Made by a program: the position numbers and the translations under genes. 64,000 nt of DNA from UBA7672 sp044224605. Its GTDB lineage: Bacteria > Pseudomonadota > Alphaproteobacteria > Caulobacterales > Hyphomonadaceae. Below are positions 7,577-16,105 of this stretch, piece by piece. Each line of letters begins with the position of its first letter. The stretch's first letter is position 1. The stretch covers positions 1-64,000 of the forward strand of contig JBGAKC010000024.1 of the NCBI GenBank assembly GCA_044224605.1, in the 5' to 3' direction. The notes beneath the pieces are model-generated. The model searched no databases, was not told the origin of the DNA, and saw only the letters and a program-made list of their open reading frames with translations.

Positions 7577-9337
7577 TTGCGCCGCAGGCACGTCCACGCT
7601 GCAACCACGCTCTCTGCGCTTGTCCTGGCCGTGGCTTGCGCGACATCCAAACCTTCGGACCCAACAGCACTCGGCGATGCCGTCGTCTCGGGGCTTGCGC
7701 CGAAGCCCGAGCCGTCGGCGCCAGAGTTCCGCGGCGACTATGAGCCGCTGGCCGCGCGGTCCAGCTTTGTCGCCGCCTATCGCCGGCTGACGGAAAGCCA
7801 ATATCGCCACGCCATCGCCGATACGTTCGGCGCTGACATTGCCATCAACGCCCGCTTCGAGCCGGAGCGGCGCGAGGATGGACTCCAGGCCGTTGGCAGT
7901 GCCCAGCTGTCAGTGACCACCACGGGCCTTGAACAATATCTAGCTATCGCCCGCTCGGTGGCTGACCAGGTGGGTGACGACAAGCGCCGCGACAAGGTTG
8001 TCGGCTGCGCCAACGTCGCGGGACCCGCGGCCGAAGCCTGCGCCGAGACGTTCCTCAAGCGCATTGGGCTGCAACTCTTCCGGCGGCCGCTGAAGGAAGC
8101 TGAGATCGCGAATTTCAAATCCGTCTGGAAGAATGCCGCGGAAAAGTCCGGCGATTTCAACAAGGCGATCAATCTCTCGCTGGTCAGCATGCTGATGTCG
8201 CCGGAATTCCTGTTCCGGGTCGAGCGGGCCGAACCCGATCCGGCGAAGCTGGGGGGTTATCGTCTCGACGCCTACAGCAAGGCGATGCGGCTTTCCTTCA
8301 CGCTGTGGGATGCCGCGCCTGATGCCGAACTGGCCGCCGCCGCCCGCTCGGGCGAGATCCACGATCCGACTGTCCTCTCGAAGCAGATAGAGCGCATGCT
8401 CATATCGCCGCGCGTCGAAGCGGGCGTGCGCGCCTTCTTCACCGACATACTGCAGTTCGAGGCATTCGATACCCTGTCGAAGGACGCCGCCACCTATCCC
8501 AACTTCTCGCAGGCCGTCGCCGACAGCGCACGGGAAGAGACGCTGAAATTCCTCGTTGACCATCTCGTCACGAAAGCTGGCGACTATCGCGACATCTTCA
8601 CGTCTCGGGAGACCATTCTTAACCGGCCGCTGGCCTCGGTCTACGACGTGCCGTATCCGTCGGGTGAACCCTGGACGCATTTCACTTTCCCGGAAGACGC
8701 CGAGCGCTCCGGCATACTGACCCAGGTCACCTTCCTTTCTTTGTTCTCTCACCCCGGAAGCTCCTCGCCGACCATTCGCGGCGTGAAGCTCAACGAGATG
8801 TTCACCTGCATCTCGATCCCTCAGCCGCCCCCGAATGTGGACTTCTCGAAGGTGCAGGCGCTGGAGAAGGGCACGGTACGCACGCGCCTGATCGATCATA
8901 TGACCAATGCCGGCTGTTCCTCCTGCCACCTGATCAGCGATCCGCCCGGCTTGGCGCTGGAGCATTTCGACGGCCTGGGCCAGCATCGCACGAAAGAAAA
9001 CGGCGCGCTGATTGATGTCAGCGCCGATATCGGCGGCAAGAAGTTCAGCGGCTCCGTCGGCCTTGGCCAGTTCATGCACGACAATCCTGCCGTTCCCGCC
9101 TGCCTCGTGCGGCGCGTCAACGCCTATGGCGCCGGCAGCTCGAAAGCCGCCGACGGCAAGCAACTCGCCGGTGAGACCGAAGCATTCGCAGAATCCGGCT
9201 ATCGCTGGGCCGCCCTACTGCGCAGCGTTCTTTTTCAACCGCAATTCTACAGCGTCACGGCGCCGGATGGCGTCGCCCCGCGTGTCCAGGCCGCCGAAGC
9301 TGGCGCCGCCAACGTTTCATCGGGAGACGGGCTATGA
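7577..9337 (+). CDS. DUF1592/DUF1588-type exported lipoprotein with one CxxCH motif
   Basis: A 586-residue protein of the group seen in planctomycetes, myxobacteria and some proteobacteria (DUF1592, DUF1588, DUF1585 and related modules). The start is TTG 7577, with GGGAGG at 7565-7570; the ATG at 7523 would put 18 residues before the signal. The signal peptide ends at a lipobox (LAVAC, Cys21). Conserved blocks include YRRLTESQYRHAIADTFG, FLKRIGLQLFRRPL, SPEFLFRVE and LNRPLASVYDVPYP. A single CSSCH at 447-451 could bind c-type haem. The stop overlaps the next gene (ATGA). Function unknown; the fixed pairing with DUF1552 suggests a joint exported system. Confidence 0.85.
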   Translation: MRRRHVHAATTLSALVLAVACATSKPSDPTALGDAVVSGLAPKPEPSAPEFRGDYEPLAARSSFVAAYRRLTESQYRHAIADTFGADIAINARFEPERREDGLQAVGSAQLSVTTTGLEQYLAIARSVADQVGDDKRRDKVVGCANVAGPAAEACAETFLKRIGLQLFRRPLKEAEIANFKSVWKNAAEKSGDFNKAINLSLVSMLMSPEFLFRVERAEPDPAKLGGYRLDAYSKAMRLSFTLWDAAPDAELAAAARSGEIHDPTVLSKQIERMLISPRVEAGVRAFFTDILQFEAFDTLSKDAATYPNFSQAVADSAREETLKFLVDHLVTKAGDYRDIFTSRETILNRPLASVYDVPYPSGEPWTHFTFPEDAERSGILTQVTFLSLFSHPGSSSPTIRGVKLNEMFTCISIPQPPPNVDFSKVQALEKGTVRTRLIDHMTNAGCSSCHLISDPPGLALEHFDGLGQHRTKENGALIDVSADIGGKKFSGSVGLGQFMHDNPAVPACLVRRVNAYGAGSSKAADGKQLAGETEAFAESGYRWAALLRSVLFQPQFYSVTAPDGVAPRVQAAEAGAANVSSGDGL

Positions 9338-10686
9338 CCAAATGCTTTGACCGCAGGTCCGTGATGCGCGGCATGCTGGCCGGCTCGGCCCTTTCAGTCG
9401 GCATTCCAACGCTCGACGCCTTCCTCAACGGGAACGGCAATGCTTGGGCTGACGGCTCCAAGCTGCCAGTGCGTTTCGGCACCTACTTCTGGGGGCTTGG
9501 TCTCACCGATACGCCCACCGGCGGCACGCGCTGGGTGCCGAAGCAGCTCGGCCGCGGCTACGAAGTAACGCCCGAACTCGCGTCGTTTGCGGATCTGCGC
9601 CAGAAGGTATCGGTCTTCTCCGGCTTTCGTGCGATCGGCGATGGCAAGCCCAACATTGTGCACTGGAGCGGCCACGCCTCCATCCTCGGCGGCGGCGCTC
9701 CCGCCGTGAACGGCGTAATGGTTGGTCCATCCTTCGACACCAAGGTCGCCGACGTGCTTGGCGCAGGCATGCGGTTCAAGCAGATCGACATCTCAGCTTC
9801 GGGGGAGCGCTCGGCCAATTATTCAACCCGCAATGGCAAGACCTACTCGACGCCTGAGACCACGCCGATCGCGCTCTATAGCCGCCTGTTTGGCGAAGGC
9901 TTCCAGGATCCCAACGATCCCAACTGGAAGCCGAACCAAGACATCATCCTGCGCCAGAGCGCTCTCTCCGCGGTGGCGGACCAGCGCAAGGCGCTGATGG
10001 CAGAAGTGGGCAATGCCGATCGCGCCAAACTCGATCAGTATTTTACTTCGCTGCGCGAGATCGAGAACCAGCTCGCCATGCAGCTCGAAAAGCCCGAGCC
10101 ATGCGATGCTTGCAAGGTGCCGGAAGCCCCGCCCGGAGCGCCAGTGTCAGTTGTCGTCGATGTCGTCAACAACAATTCTAAGACGATGGCGCGCCTGCTG
10201 GCCATGGGTCTCGCCTGCAACCAGACGCGCGTCTTCAATTTTGTCCACACGCCGGGCTTGTCGACAGCCTACATCGCGGGCGAACAGAAGACCTACCACC
10301 AGATCACGCACGATGAGCCGACGGACGCCAAGCTGGGCTATCAGCCCAAGACGAGCCAGCTCGCCGGCATGATCATGCAGGGCTTCGGTGACTTCCTGCA
10401 CGAGCTCGATGCGATCAAGGAAGGCGGCGTCACGTTGCTCGACAACACGCTGGTTATGGCCTTCTCGGACACCGGCTACGCCAAGATCCACTCGATCGAG
10501 AACATTCCGGTGTTCTTGGCCGGCGCCGCAGGCGGCAGGCACAGGGCCGGCCAACACATTGCCTCCAAGGGCGAACCGGTGAGCCGACTGTCGCTTACGG
10601 CGCAGCAGATTGTCGGTGTGCCGATCGGCGAATTCGGCATGGATGCGATGAAGACGTCGCGGCCGATTTCTGAAGTCATGGCATAG
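9334..10686 (+). CDS. DUF1552 protein, Tat-exported
   Basis: A 450-residue DUF1552 protein. The N-terminus has a twin-arginine-like signal (FDRRSVMRGMLAGSALSVGIP), so it is probably exported folded. Family landmarks include RFGTYFWGLGLTDTP, SGFRAIGDGKPNIVHWSGHAS and the C-terminal VTLLDNTLVMAFSDTG. These recall alkaline-phosphatase-like folds and the related DUF1501 family, but no catalytic set can be assigned. A CDAC pair is at about residue 254-257. The start overlaps the upstream DUF1592 gene by four bases and has a GGGAG site, so the two are co-translated. Substrate unknown. Confidence 0.88.
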   Translation: MTKCFDRRSVMRGMLAGSALSVGIPTLDAFLNGNGNAWADGSKLPVRFGTYFWGLGLTDTPTGGTRWVPKQLGRGYEVTPELASFADLRQKVSVFSGFRAIGDGKPNIVHWSGHASILGGGAPAVNGVMVGPSFDTKVADVLGAGMRFKQIDISASGERSANYSTRNGKTYSTPETTPIALYSRLFGEGFQDPNDPNWKPNQDIILRQSALSAVADQRKALMAEVGNADRAKLDQYFTSLREIENQLAMQLEKPEPCDACKVPEAPPGAPVSVVVDVVNNNSKTMARLLAMGLACNQTRVFNFVHTPGLSTAYIAGEQKTYHQITHDEPTDAKLGYQPKTSQLAGMIMQGFGDFLHELDAIKEGGVTLLDNTLVMAFSDTGYAKIHSIENIPVFLAGAAGGRHRAGQHIASKGEPVSRLSLTAQQIVGVPIGEFGMDAMKTSRPISEVMA

Positions 10687-10695
10687 GGTGCGGCA

Positions 10696-12015
10696 ATGGG
10701 CATGTTCGCCAAGACTACACTGATTTTGGCCCTAGCGCTCGGCGTCACCGGCACGGCGGCCGCGGAGTGGACCAAGACCTACGTCATCGAATGGTACGAG
10801 CCGGCGCACTATTACGGGGCGAAGGAAGGCGTCGTCGATCCCGGCGCCGACTGTCCGAGGGGCTCTAACCCCGAACCTGACTGGGTGAAAGTGCTCACCG
10901 ACGCCGGCTATACCAAGCAGGAAGCGATGTGGCTGCGCGATCCTTCCCACCCCTTCCGCGTGCCCAACCATGGCCAGAACCAGATGGCTTTCCGTGGCAA
11001 GGATCGCCAAAACGTCTATGTCAATCCAGAGTCGACGCCCGATCCCGGCCTCACCGGTGTTTCAGGCAAGATCAGCGAAGGCCTCGATCTTGATGGCGAC
11101 AAGACAAATGGCTTCATCAGCCCGGATGGCGAGAAAGGCATCGACAACGAATTCTATCGCACGATCGGCTGCTGGAAGTATTTCCGCGGCCCGCCGCGCC
11201 AAGCGGTGAACGGGCAGTCCCGCAACGACGAAATGCGCGAAGGGCTCTGGACGGTCGTCATCGTCGTGTCGGGCAGAGGCGACGACCCGATGAACGATTC
11301 GAACGTCAAGGTCGGCTTCTATAACAGCAACGACAAGATGGTGAAGGACGGCATGGGCAATATAGCCCGCCACTACACTTTCCGCATTGCGCCTGACGCC
11401 AAATTCGAAGCCATTCTCCAGGCCAAGACCGTCGATGGCACGATCGTCTCGACCGAGCCGGCGAAGGAAATCTGGATCCGCGACCCCACCTATGCCCGCG
11501 AACTCCAGCTGCTGCAGGCCCAGCTCAAGCTCAAGATGAGCGATGACGGCAGATTGACCGGTCTTCTTGCCGGCTATCGGCCCTGGCAGCGTTTCTACCA
11601 GGGCATGGTAGAGGCGCGTGGCTCTGTCATCGAACAGCTCTATTGGATCGAACTGCCCGGCCTCTATCGCGCCTTGAAGCGCAATGCGGACTACAGTCCG
11701 ACGGGTCCGGGAGGGGAGAAGACACATATCTCCTCCGCCCTGCGCATCGAAGCGATCCCGGCCTATGTCATGACGCCGAATGCGAAGATGCAGGTGACGT
11801 CGGTTGAGTCCTACAAGTCCGTCGCCCCGCCGCCGGGCCCGCCGCTGCACGCCTTCATCACCAACAAATACAAGATCGTCGACGGCATCGTTCCCGATCC
11901 TCGCACAGGCAAGATACTCGCCGGGCCCAACGTCAAAATCCCGCCGCCGGCCTCGATGACCAGCGCGACGAATTCGACCGCGGCGGGCATTGTCGCTGGA
12001 GGCGGAGCGCCCTAG
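10696..12015 (+). CDS. Novel secreted protein, third gene of the DUF1592/DUF1552 cluster
   Basis: A 439-residue protein with a Sec signal (FAKTTLILALALGVTGTAAA, cleavage near residue 23). No family is recognised. Visible features are an EF-hand-like Ca2+ loop pattern (DLDGDKTNGFISPDGEKGID, residues 131-150) and a WYEPAHYYGAKEGVVDPG opening. Three cysteines are readily found in the first half (53, 159 and none paired by proximity). A proline-rich linker (KIPPPASM) precedes a Ser/Thr/Gly-rich tail. It lies nine bases after the DUF1552 gene on the same strand, so it is almost certainly in the operon and should act with the two exported partners outside the cytoplasm. Confidence 0.75.
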   Translation: MGMFAKTTLILALALGVTGTAAAEWTKTYVIEWYEPAHYYGAKEGVVDPGADCPRGSNPEPDWVKVLTDAGYTKQEAMWLRDPSHPFRVPNHGQNQMAFRGKDRQNVYVNPESTPDPGLTGVSGKISEGLDLDGDKTNGFISPDGEKGIDNEFYRTIGCWKYFRGPPRQAVNGQSRNDEMREGLWTVVIVVSGRGDDPMNDSNVKVGFYNSNDKMVKDGMGNIARHYTFRIAPDAKFEAILQAKTVDGTIVSTEPAKEIWIRDPTYARELQLLQAQLKLKMSDDGRLTGLLAGYRPWQRFYQGMVEARGSVIEQLYWIELPGLYRALKRNADYSPTGPGGEKTHISSALRIEAIPAYVMTPNAKMQVTSVESYKSVAPPPGPPLHAFITNKYKIVDGIVPDPRTGKILAGPNVKIPPPASMTSATNSTAAGIVAGGGAP

Positions 12016-12315
12016 CCACATACCTGTTCCCTAGAATAACGCCGGGCCATGCGAGCATGGGACTGTTATCGGCGAGGTCCCGCCTGATCGTCAGGGAAGC
12101 GGCGAGCGTCAGCTCACATGCGATCCTGCGATCCGTAGGAAGGTTGCGGCCCAGGAAAAGGCGGCCTTTTGCTTACATGGAAATCCTGCGGCCCGGCCTG
12201 CGCGAAGGTTGCTCAGCCTCTGGAGGTGAGCCGAAGCAGGTGGCGCCCGGGCGGACGGGATTGCAAAGAGGCGTTCCTGGCCTTCTCATGTCCGTTGCGA
12301 GCAATGGAGACCTGC
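12016..12315. other. Gap after the exported three-gene cluster
   Basis: About 300 bases without a supported gene. Open frames reach back to 12169 in frame with the next gene, but their sequence is Arg/Cys-rich and lacks a signal peptide, so I treat them as leader sequence. No strong terminator hairpin was found. Confidence 0.35.
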
Positions 12316-12684
12316 ATGAAACACGTTTTGATCGCTTGTGCACTGGCCATTGTTTTGGCGCCTGCGCCAGCCGTCAACGCTGACCCGCCCGATGAGGATT
12401 CGCGCTGTGAGCCCATCGTCGTGCGGGGGGCTGAAGAGGCCAACAAGGAGCTGGAGAAGATCCCTCTAAGCAGTTCGCCGACGGCGGTTGCCCGTGCAAC
12501 CGGCCAGGCCTGTGCACTCTACAAGAACGTGCTCGACAACATGTACTTGCTCAATTGCCCGGCCGAACTCACCGAGCTCGTGTCCGCCCAATACCAGATG
12601 CAGCGCGAACTGATGGAGGACACGAACAGCAAACTCGGCACCAGCGCACGTTGCGTGTTTGGCGGCGGGTACGGCGCGAACTAG
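12316..12684 (+). CDS. Small secreted protein, unknown
   Basis: A 122-residue protein from ATG 12316, preceded by GGAG six bases upstream; in-frame ATGs at 12169 and 12304 would bury the signal peptide. The N-terminus MKHVLIACALAIVLAPAPAVNA is a Sec signal. The mature part is helical and charged (EEANKELEKI, SAQYQMQRELMEDTNSKL) with four cysteines that may form disulfides. It ends in a glycine-rich tail. No family is recognised. It is separated from the upstream cluster by 300 bases and is probably transcribed on its own. Confidence 0.65.
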   Translation: MKHVLIACALAIVLAPAPAVNADPPDEDSRCEPIVVRGAEEANKELEKIPLSSSPTAVARATGQACALYKNVLDNMYLLNCPAELTELVSAQYQMQRELMEDTNSKLGTSARCVFGGGYGAN

Positions 12685-12834
12685 CGTTCGCCTTCACCTC
12701 AAGTATCGACATGTCCGGAAACGGCGAGATCCAGACCTCGTCAGGGGAAAGCTCGGAAGGGCGTAGGTGGCCCACTGCAGACGTCCCTGATTGTGCTCTG
12801 CGCCGCTCCCCCAAAAAGGCTCGGCGCACGACAC

Positions 12835-14160
12835 TTACGCCGCTGTTGGGCGGGCTTTGCGCCTGAATAGCCAAGCCGCCAGTATCTCCGCCATGAGGAT
12901 CACTAGCCAGCCTATCGCAACAGTCGCCAGCGTACCGTTGAGGTTCTTGGCAACGGTCAAAAGGTCGACATTGCCCGTCTTCCAAAAAACCCAGTCAGCG
13001 GCGAGTTCGGAAGCCAGCAACGAATTGCCGGTTTCAAGAACGACGATTCCGTCACCTGACGCAGGATCGAAACGCGCCGCCGTGTTGATGGCTGGAGCGT
13101 TGTTTCCGTCGTGGCCCGCGATGTAGTCGCCGGCATTGTTTGGCGCGTATAGAATTACGCCAAGACCCCAAATCTCAACCCCAAACAGGAAGGCTTGCGG
13201 CCGGCGCATCTCAACGAGCGTTTCGGAGCGCAGGATGCCGCGGCCGGGCGCGTCTCCGTTTGGCCCGGGCAGATGCGCCTGGATGAATCGAGTGAGATCA
13301 GCCGATGAGGTGTACAGGGACGCGGCAGCCTTGGCCGTGAACTGAAAATGTGTGGCGGGCCCCCCGGTTGTATCGAAAAACTCGGCGACGTTGGCCTTGT
13401 CGTCTTCAGTTAGCTCGAAGGTGGAACTTGACATGCCGAGGGGCTGCAGCACGGCGTGTTGCATGTACCTGGCGAAGGGTTCGCCTGATGCTTCCTCGAT
13501 GATCAGCTGCATCAACGTGTAGCCGCCGCCCGAGTATCTCCAATCCTTACCCGGTTCCGCGCCTACGCGGACGGCGCCGGCGGCGCCGGGTGAAGCGTCT
13601 GCGGCGTGAGTCAGCGACTGCTCCAGGGTCTGGATCTCGGCGCCCGGCGGAAACCCGGCGTAGCCAAGACCATCCGTGAGGCCGGCCGTGTGACTCAACA
13701 ATCGCCGAAGCGTGACCTGTTCATTGTCGAACTCGCTTGGCGGCAGCTTCCAGCGGGTCAGGTATCGAGAAACAGGGGCGTCGAGGTCAAGACGGCCCGC
13801 CTCGACCAGTGTCATCACGCCCCATGCCGTGATCCACTTGCTCAGCGAGGCTACCTGAAAGAGCGTGTTGCGATCGACGGGCCTCCCTTTTGATTGAAAG
13901 TGTTCACCGTAGACTTCACCCTGCCGGATCAGAGCGAATGCAGCGTTCCCATTGGAGTTCTTCTCGATTACCGCGACCGCTGCCTTCCAGAACGCGGGCA
14001 GGTCCCCGCGGGGCGCAAGGGTGGGCCGGCCCCATCCGCTGAGTGTCGCCACCAGGACCAGCCCCGCCCAGGCCGCCAAGGCCACAACCGTCGCTAGCGC
14101 GATCAATGCAAGTCGACGCAACTGTGTTGGCCTCAAGCCCCGTGGGAAGTGTCTCGGCAA
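12835..14160 (-). CDS. Membrane-anchored serine hydrolase (class C beta-lactamase fold)
   Basis: A serine beta-lactamase/penicillin-binding-protein-like hydrolase with a membrane helix at each end. The catalytic set is readable: S-L-S-K in FQVASLSKW, the Tyr of WRYSGGGY, and HDG (GHDGNNAP) replacing KTG. This set is typical of the peptidase S12/esterase group, not of resistance beta-lactamases. The N-terminal helix (LALIALATVVALAAWAGLVLV) and C-terminal helix (ATVAIGWLVILMAEILAAWLF) imply an anchored periplasmic enzyme. The start is uncertain: I use TTG 14160, which places the helix at residues 15-35; ATG 14280 would add 40 Arg-rich residues. Substrate unknown. Confidence 0.82.
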   Translation of the reverse strand: MPRHFPRGLRPTQLRRLALIALATVVALAAWAGLVLVATLSGWGRPTLAPRGDLPAFWKAAVAVIEKNSNGNAAFALIRQGEVYGEHFQSKGRPVDRNTLFQVASLSKWITAWGVMTLVEAGRLDLDAPVSRYLTRWKLPPSEFDNEQVTLRRLLSHTAGLTDGLGYAGFPPGAEIQTLEQSLTHAADASPGAAGAVRVGAEPGKDWRYSGGGYTLMQLIIEEASGEPFARYMQHAVLQPLGMSSSTFELTEDDKANVAEFFDTTGGPATHFQFTAKAAASLYTSSADLTRFIQAHLPGPNGDAPGRGILRSETLVEMRRPQAFLFGVEIWGLGVILYAPNNAGDYIAGHDGNNAPAINTAARFDPASGDGIVVLETGNSLLASELAADWVFWKTGNVDLLTVAKNLNGTLATVAIGWLVILMAEILAAWLFRRKARPTAA

Positions 14161-14593
14161 GAGTCTGACTTCGCATTCCGAAGTCAATGACCGTTTGCGG
14201 CGAGTTCCAGCCTCGCGGGAAACGCTCGTAGGCTGTCTTGAAGCTGGCGTTATGGTGTGTTGCGCCGCGCAGCTGCGCATTCGCGTTCAAGGCTCATCCG
14301 AAGGTATTCGCTGTTGAGTGCCCCCGGTGCTTCGGGGAAACCTTCTGCAACAAGCGCGTTCTGAATGGCCTGCCAACTTTCGTACTGGCCGGAGCGTGCC
14401 AGTTCACCCGCGCGCTGCACAGCCTTTGTCCGACGATGTCTATCGCGATCTGCTTCTTTCACGTGATGACGACTACCAATGGTCAGGGGCAATGACCAGT
14501 ATCGGCGAGATTGCGACGTCGGTAAGGGAAGGCCCGGAGGGGCGTCGCTGGCCCGTTCCGGACGCGCTGCAGTCGGCACGGAGTCCCGTCATC

Positions 14594-15019
14594 CTAAGGC
14601 GTAAGCGCATGCTGCGTGATCAGAACCCCCATCCAGGCGAAAGCGACGAACTGGATCGAGAAGAACGTGAAGCGTATGGCGATCGCTGTATTTGAAACGG
14701 AAATGAGGTGCGTAGTCGTCTGCAAAACGCGCGCGGCGACAACCGTCATCGACAGGAGGTCCAGAACTGGCGAATTGGCGCCAGATGCCTCGGCAGCAAG
14801 AACGATCACAGCGAACACAGGCAGGTTCTCGATGCAGTTGGCATGAGCGCGCGTCGCCCGTCGGTAGAGCGGCGGGCCGTGCACCTGGTCGCCGGGGAAG
14901 TCTTTCAGCTCCGCCTTGCCGACAAGGATCAGCGACCAGCGATGCACGCCGACACCGAGGAGCAAGATCGCCATCGTCCATGCCGCAAAGCACAGTGCGG
15001 CCCACGCCGGAACACTCAT
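14594..15019 (-). CDS. MAPEG-domain membrane protein
   Basis: A 141-residue protein of the MAPEG superfamily (glutathione S-transferase- and leukotriene C4 synthase-like membrane proteins). Four membrane helices are visible. The diagnostic central segment YRRATRAHANCIENLPVFA carries the RxxxNxxE-type glutathione-binding pattern (R..HANCIEN). The start is ATG 15019, preceded by GGGAGAG; an in-frame ATG at 15052 is less well placed. It lies just downstream of the diiron-protein gene on the same strand with a 63-base gap, so the two may be co-transcribed. Likely role: membrane glutathione-dependent detoxification, inferred. Confidence 0.85.
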   Translation of the reverse strand: MSVPAWAALCFAAWTMAILLLGVGVHRWSLILVGKAELKDFPGDQVHGPPLYRRATRAHANCIENLPVFAVIVLAAEASGANSPVLDLLSMTVVAARVLQTTTHLISVSNTAIAIRFTFFSIQFVAFAWMGVLITQHALTP

Positions 15020-15082
15020 TTTTTCTCTCCCTGTTTCGCGGGTGGGCCGCACCGCCGCTGAACGGACGTGTTGTCGATACGT

Positions 15083-15994
15083 TCAGGAGAAGGTCGGTAT
15101 GTCCTGTTCGAGCCGGCGCCGCCGGTCCATGTTGAGAGCGCCCAGCGTGTCCAGGAATTTCGGATGCGACATCCCGGAACCGATGTAGGTCCAGCGATTG
15201 GCCTGGTGCTGCACGTTCATGAACACCCGGCGATCCTCTTCGTGCAGCTTCCTGCCCATGGCGACCTCGAGCGCCGAAAGATCGAACAAGGTCTGCTGCT
15301 TTAGACCTTCATCGAGGAACATCCCCAGCGAAGCGTATCCGGCGATGCCGGCTTCAATGTCGGCTGGCGACATGTCCTTTGCGATCGCCTCGACCATCAG
15401 CGTGTCGAGCTGGGCGTGCTGATGCTCTTCCATCCAGTGATGCAGCAGCAGGTTCTTGAACTGCGGATCGATGGTCACGTCTTCCTGCACGCTGTCGAGA
15501 AAATGGCGCTGGGTCATCCATTCAATGTGGAGGACAAGCAGGGCGACCGAGAGGGCAGGATGCGAAAGGACGTGCTTGGCGATCGCCTCGGGCGGCCCGA
15601 TCACTTCGCAGGCTGTCCCGAACCCCGCCACGAATTCTTCGCGGAAGCGGCGGAAGAGCTGGATGTGCTTGGCTTCTTCGCTGGCGAATTCGAGAAAGGC
15701 CCGTGCACGATAATCTTCACCGGTGATAACTGGCCGAGCCTGATCGAGCACGAAGGGCAGGATGAATTCCTCGACCAGGCCGAAGATGGCAAGATAAGCG
15801 TGGCCGCGTATCTGGTTGAGCGCGCGCTTTTCATCGGAACTCAAAAAACCCAGCGGCGCAGTGCGCGCGAGGCTCTCCGGCAGGAAGGGCTTTGAGAAGT
15901 CCAGCGTCTTGTCGCCGCCGATCAGGTCTTCCACCCGCCAGTTGATCCGCTCGGCTCGGCCGAGGATGTCCTTGAAGGAATAGTGGTGCGTCAT
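15083..15994 (-). CDS. Ferritin-like diiron protein (AurF-type oxygenase candidate)
   Basis: A 303-residue helical protein with a full set of carboxylate-bridged diiron ligands: Glu75/76 (GLVEEFILP), E-E-A-K-H at 106-110, Glu158 (LHIEWM) and the H-H-W-M-E-E-H-Q-H block at 185-193. The order E, ExxH, E, HxxxExxH fits the AurF/p-aminobenzoate N-oxygenase group better than bacterioferritin or ribonucleotide reductase. The Glu and His ligands appear complete, so it is probably redox-active. It is transcribed divergently from an AraC regulator 112 bases away and is followed by a MAPEG gene. Substrate unknown. Confidence 0.75.
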   Translation of the reverse strand: MTHHYSFKDILGRAERINWRVEDLIGGDKTLDFSKPFLPESLARTAPLGFLSSDEKRALNQIRGHAYLAIFGLVEEFILPFVLDQARPVITGEDYRARAFLEFASEEAKHIQLFRRFREEFVAGFGTACEVIGPPEAIAKHVLSHPALSVALLVLHIEWMTQRHFLDSVQEDVTIDPQFKNLLLHHWMEEHQHAQLDTLMVEAIAKDMSPADIEAGIAGYASLGMFLDEGLKQQTLFDLSALEVAMGRKLHEEDRRVFMNVQHQANRWTYIGSGMSHPKFLDTLGALNMDRRRRLEQDIPTFS

Positions 15995-16105
15995 GGGGGG
16001 CGTCTCCTTTTCTATGGAGATGACCTAGGCCCGCTGCGTCTCCGGCAGAATGACTGCTCCGCCGGTTCACTTGACCGATGCGCCTGTTTTGCCCGGAATA
16101 GGCTA

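Noticed and set aside
7940..9163. Minus-strand 407-codon frame antisense to the DUF1592 gene
   Set aside because: No domain or signal, and it is fully covered by the conserved plus-strand frame.
7577..9337. Classical multi-haem cytochrome c
   Set aside because: Only one CxxCH motif is present and the rest matches DUF1592-type modules, so haem binding is a possibility only.
12835..14280. Class C beta-lactamase resistance gene
   Set aside because: HDG replaces KTG and there are two membrane helices. This fits the general S12 hydrolase/esterase group, with no sign of resistance function.
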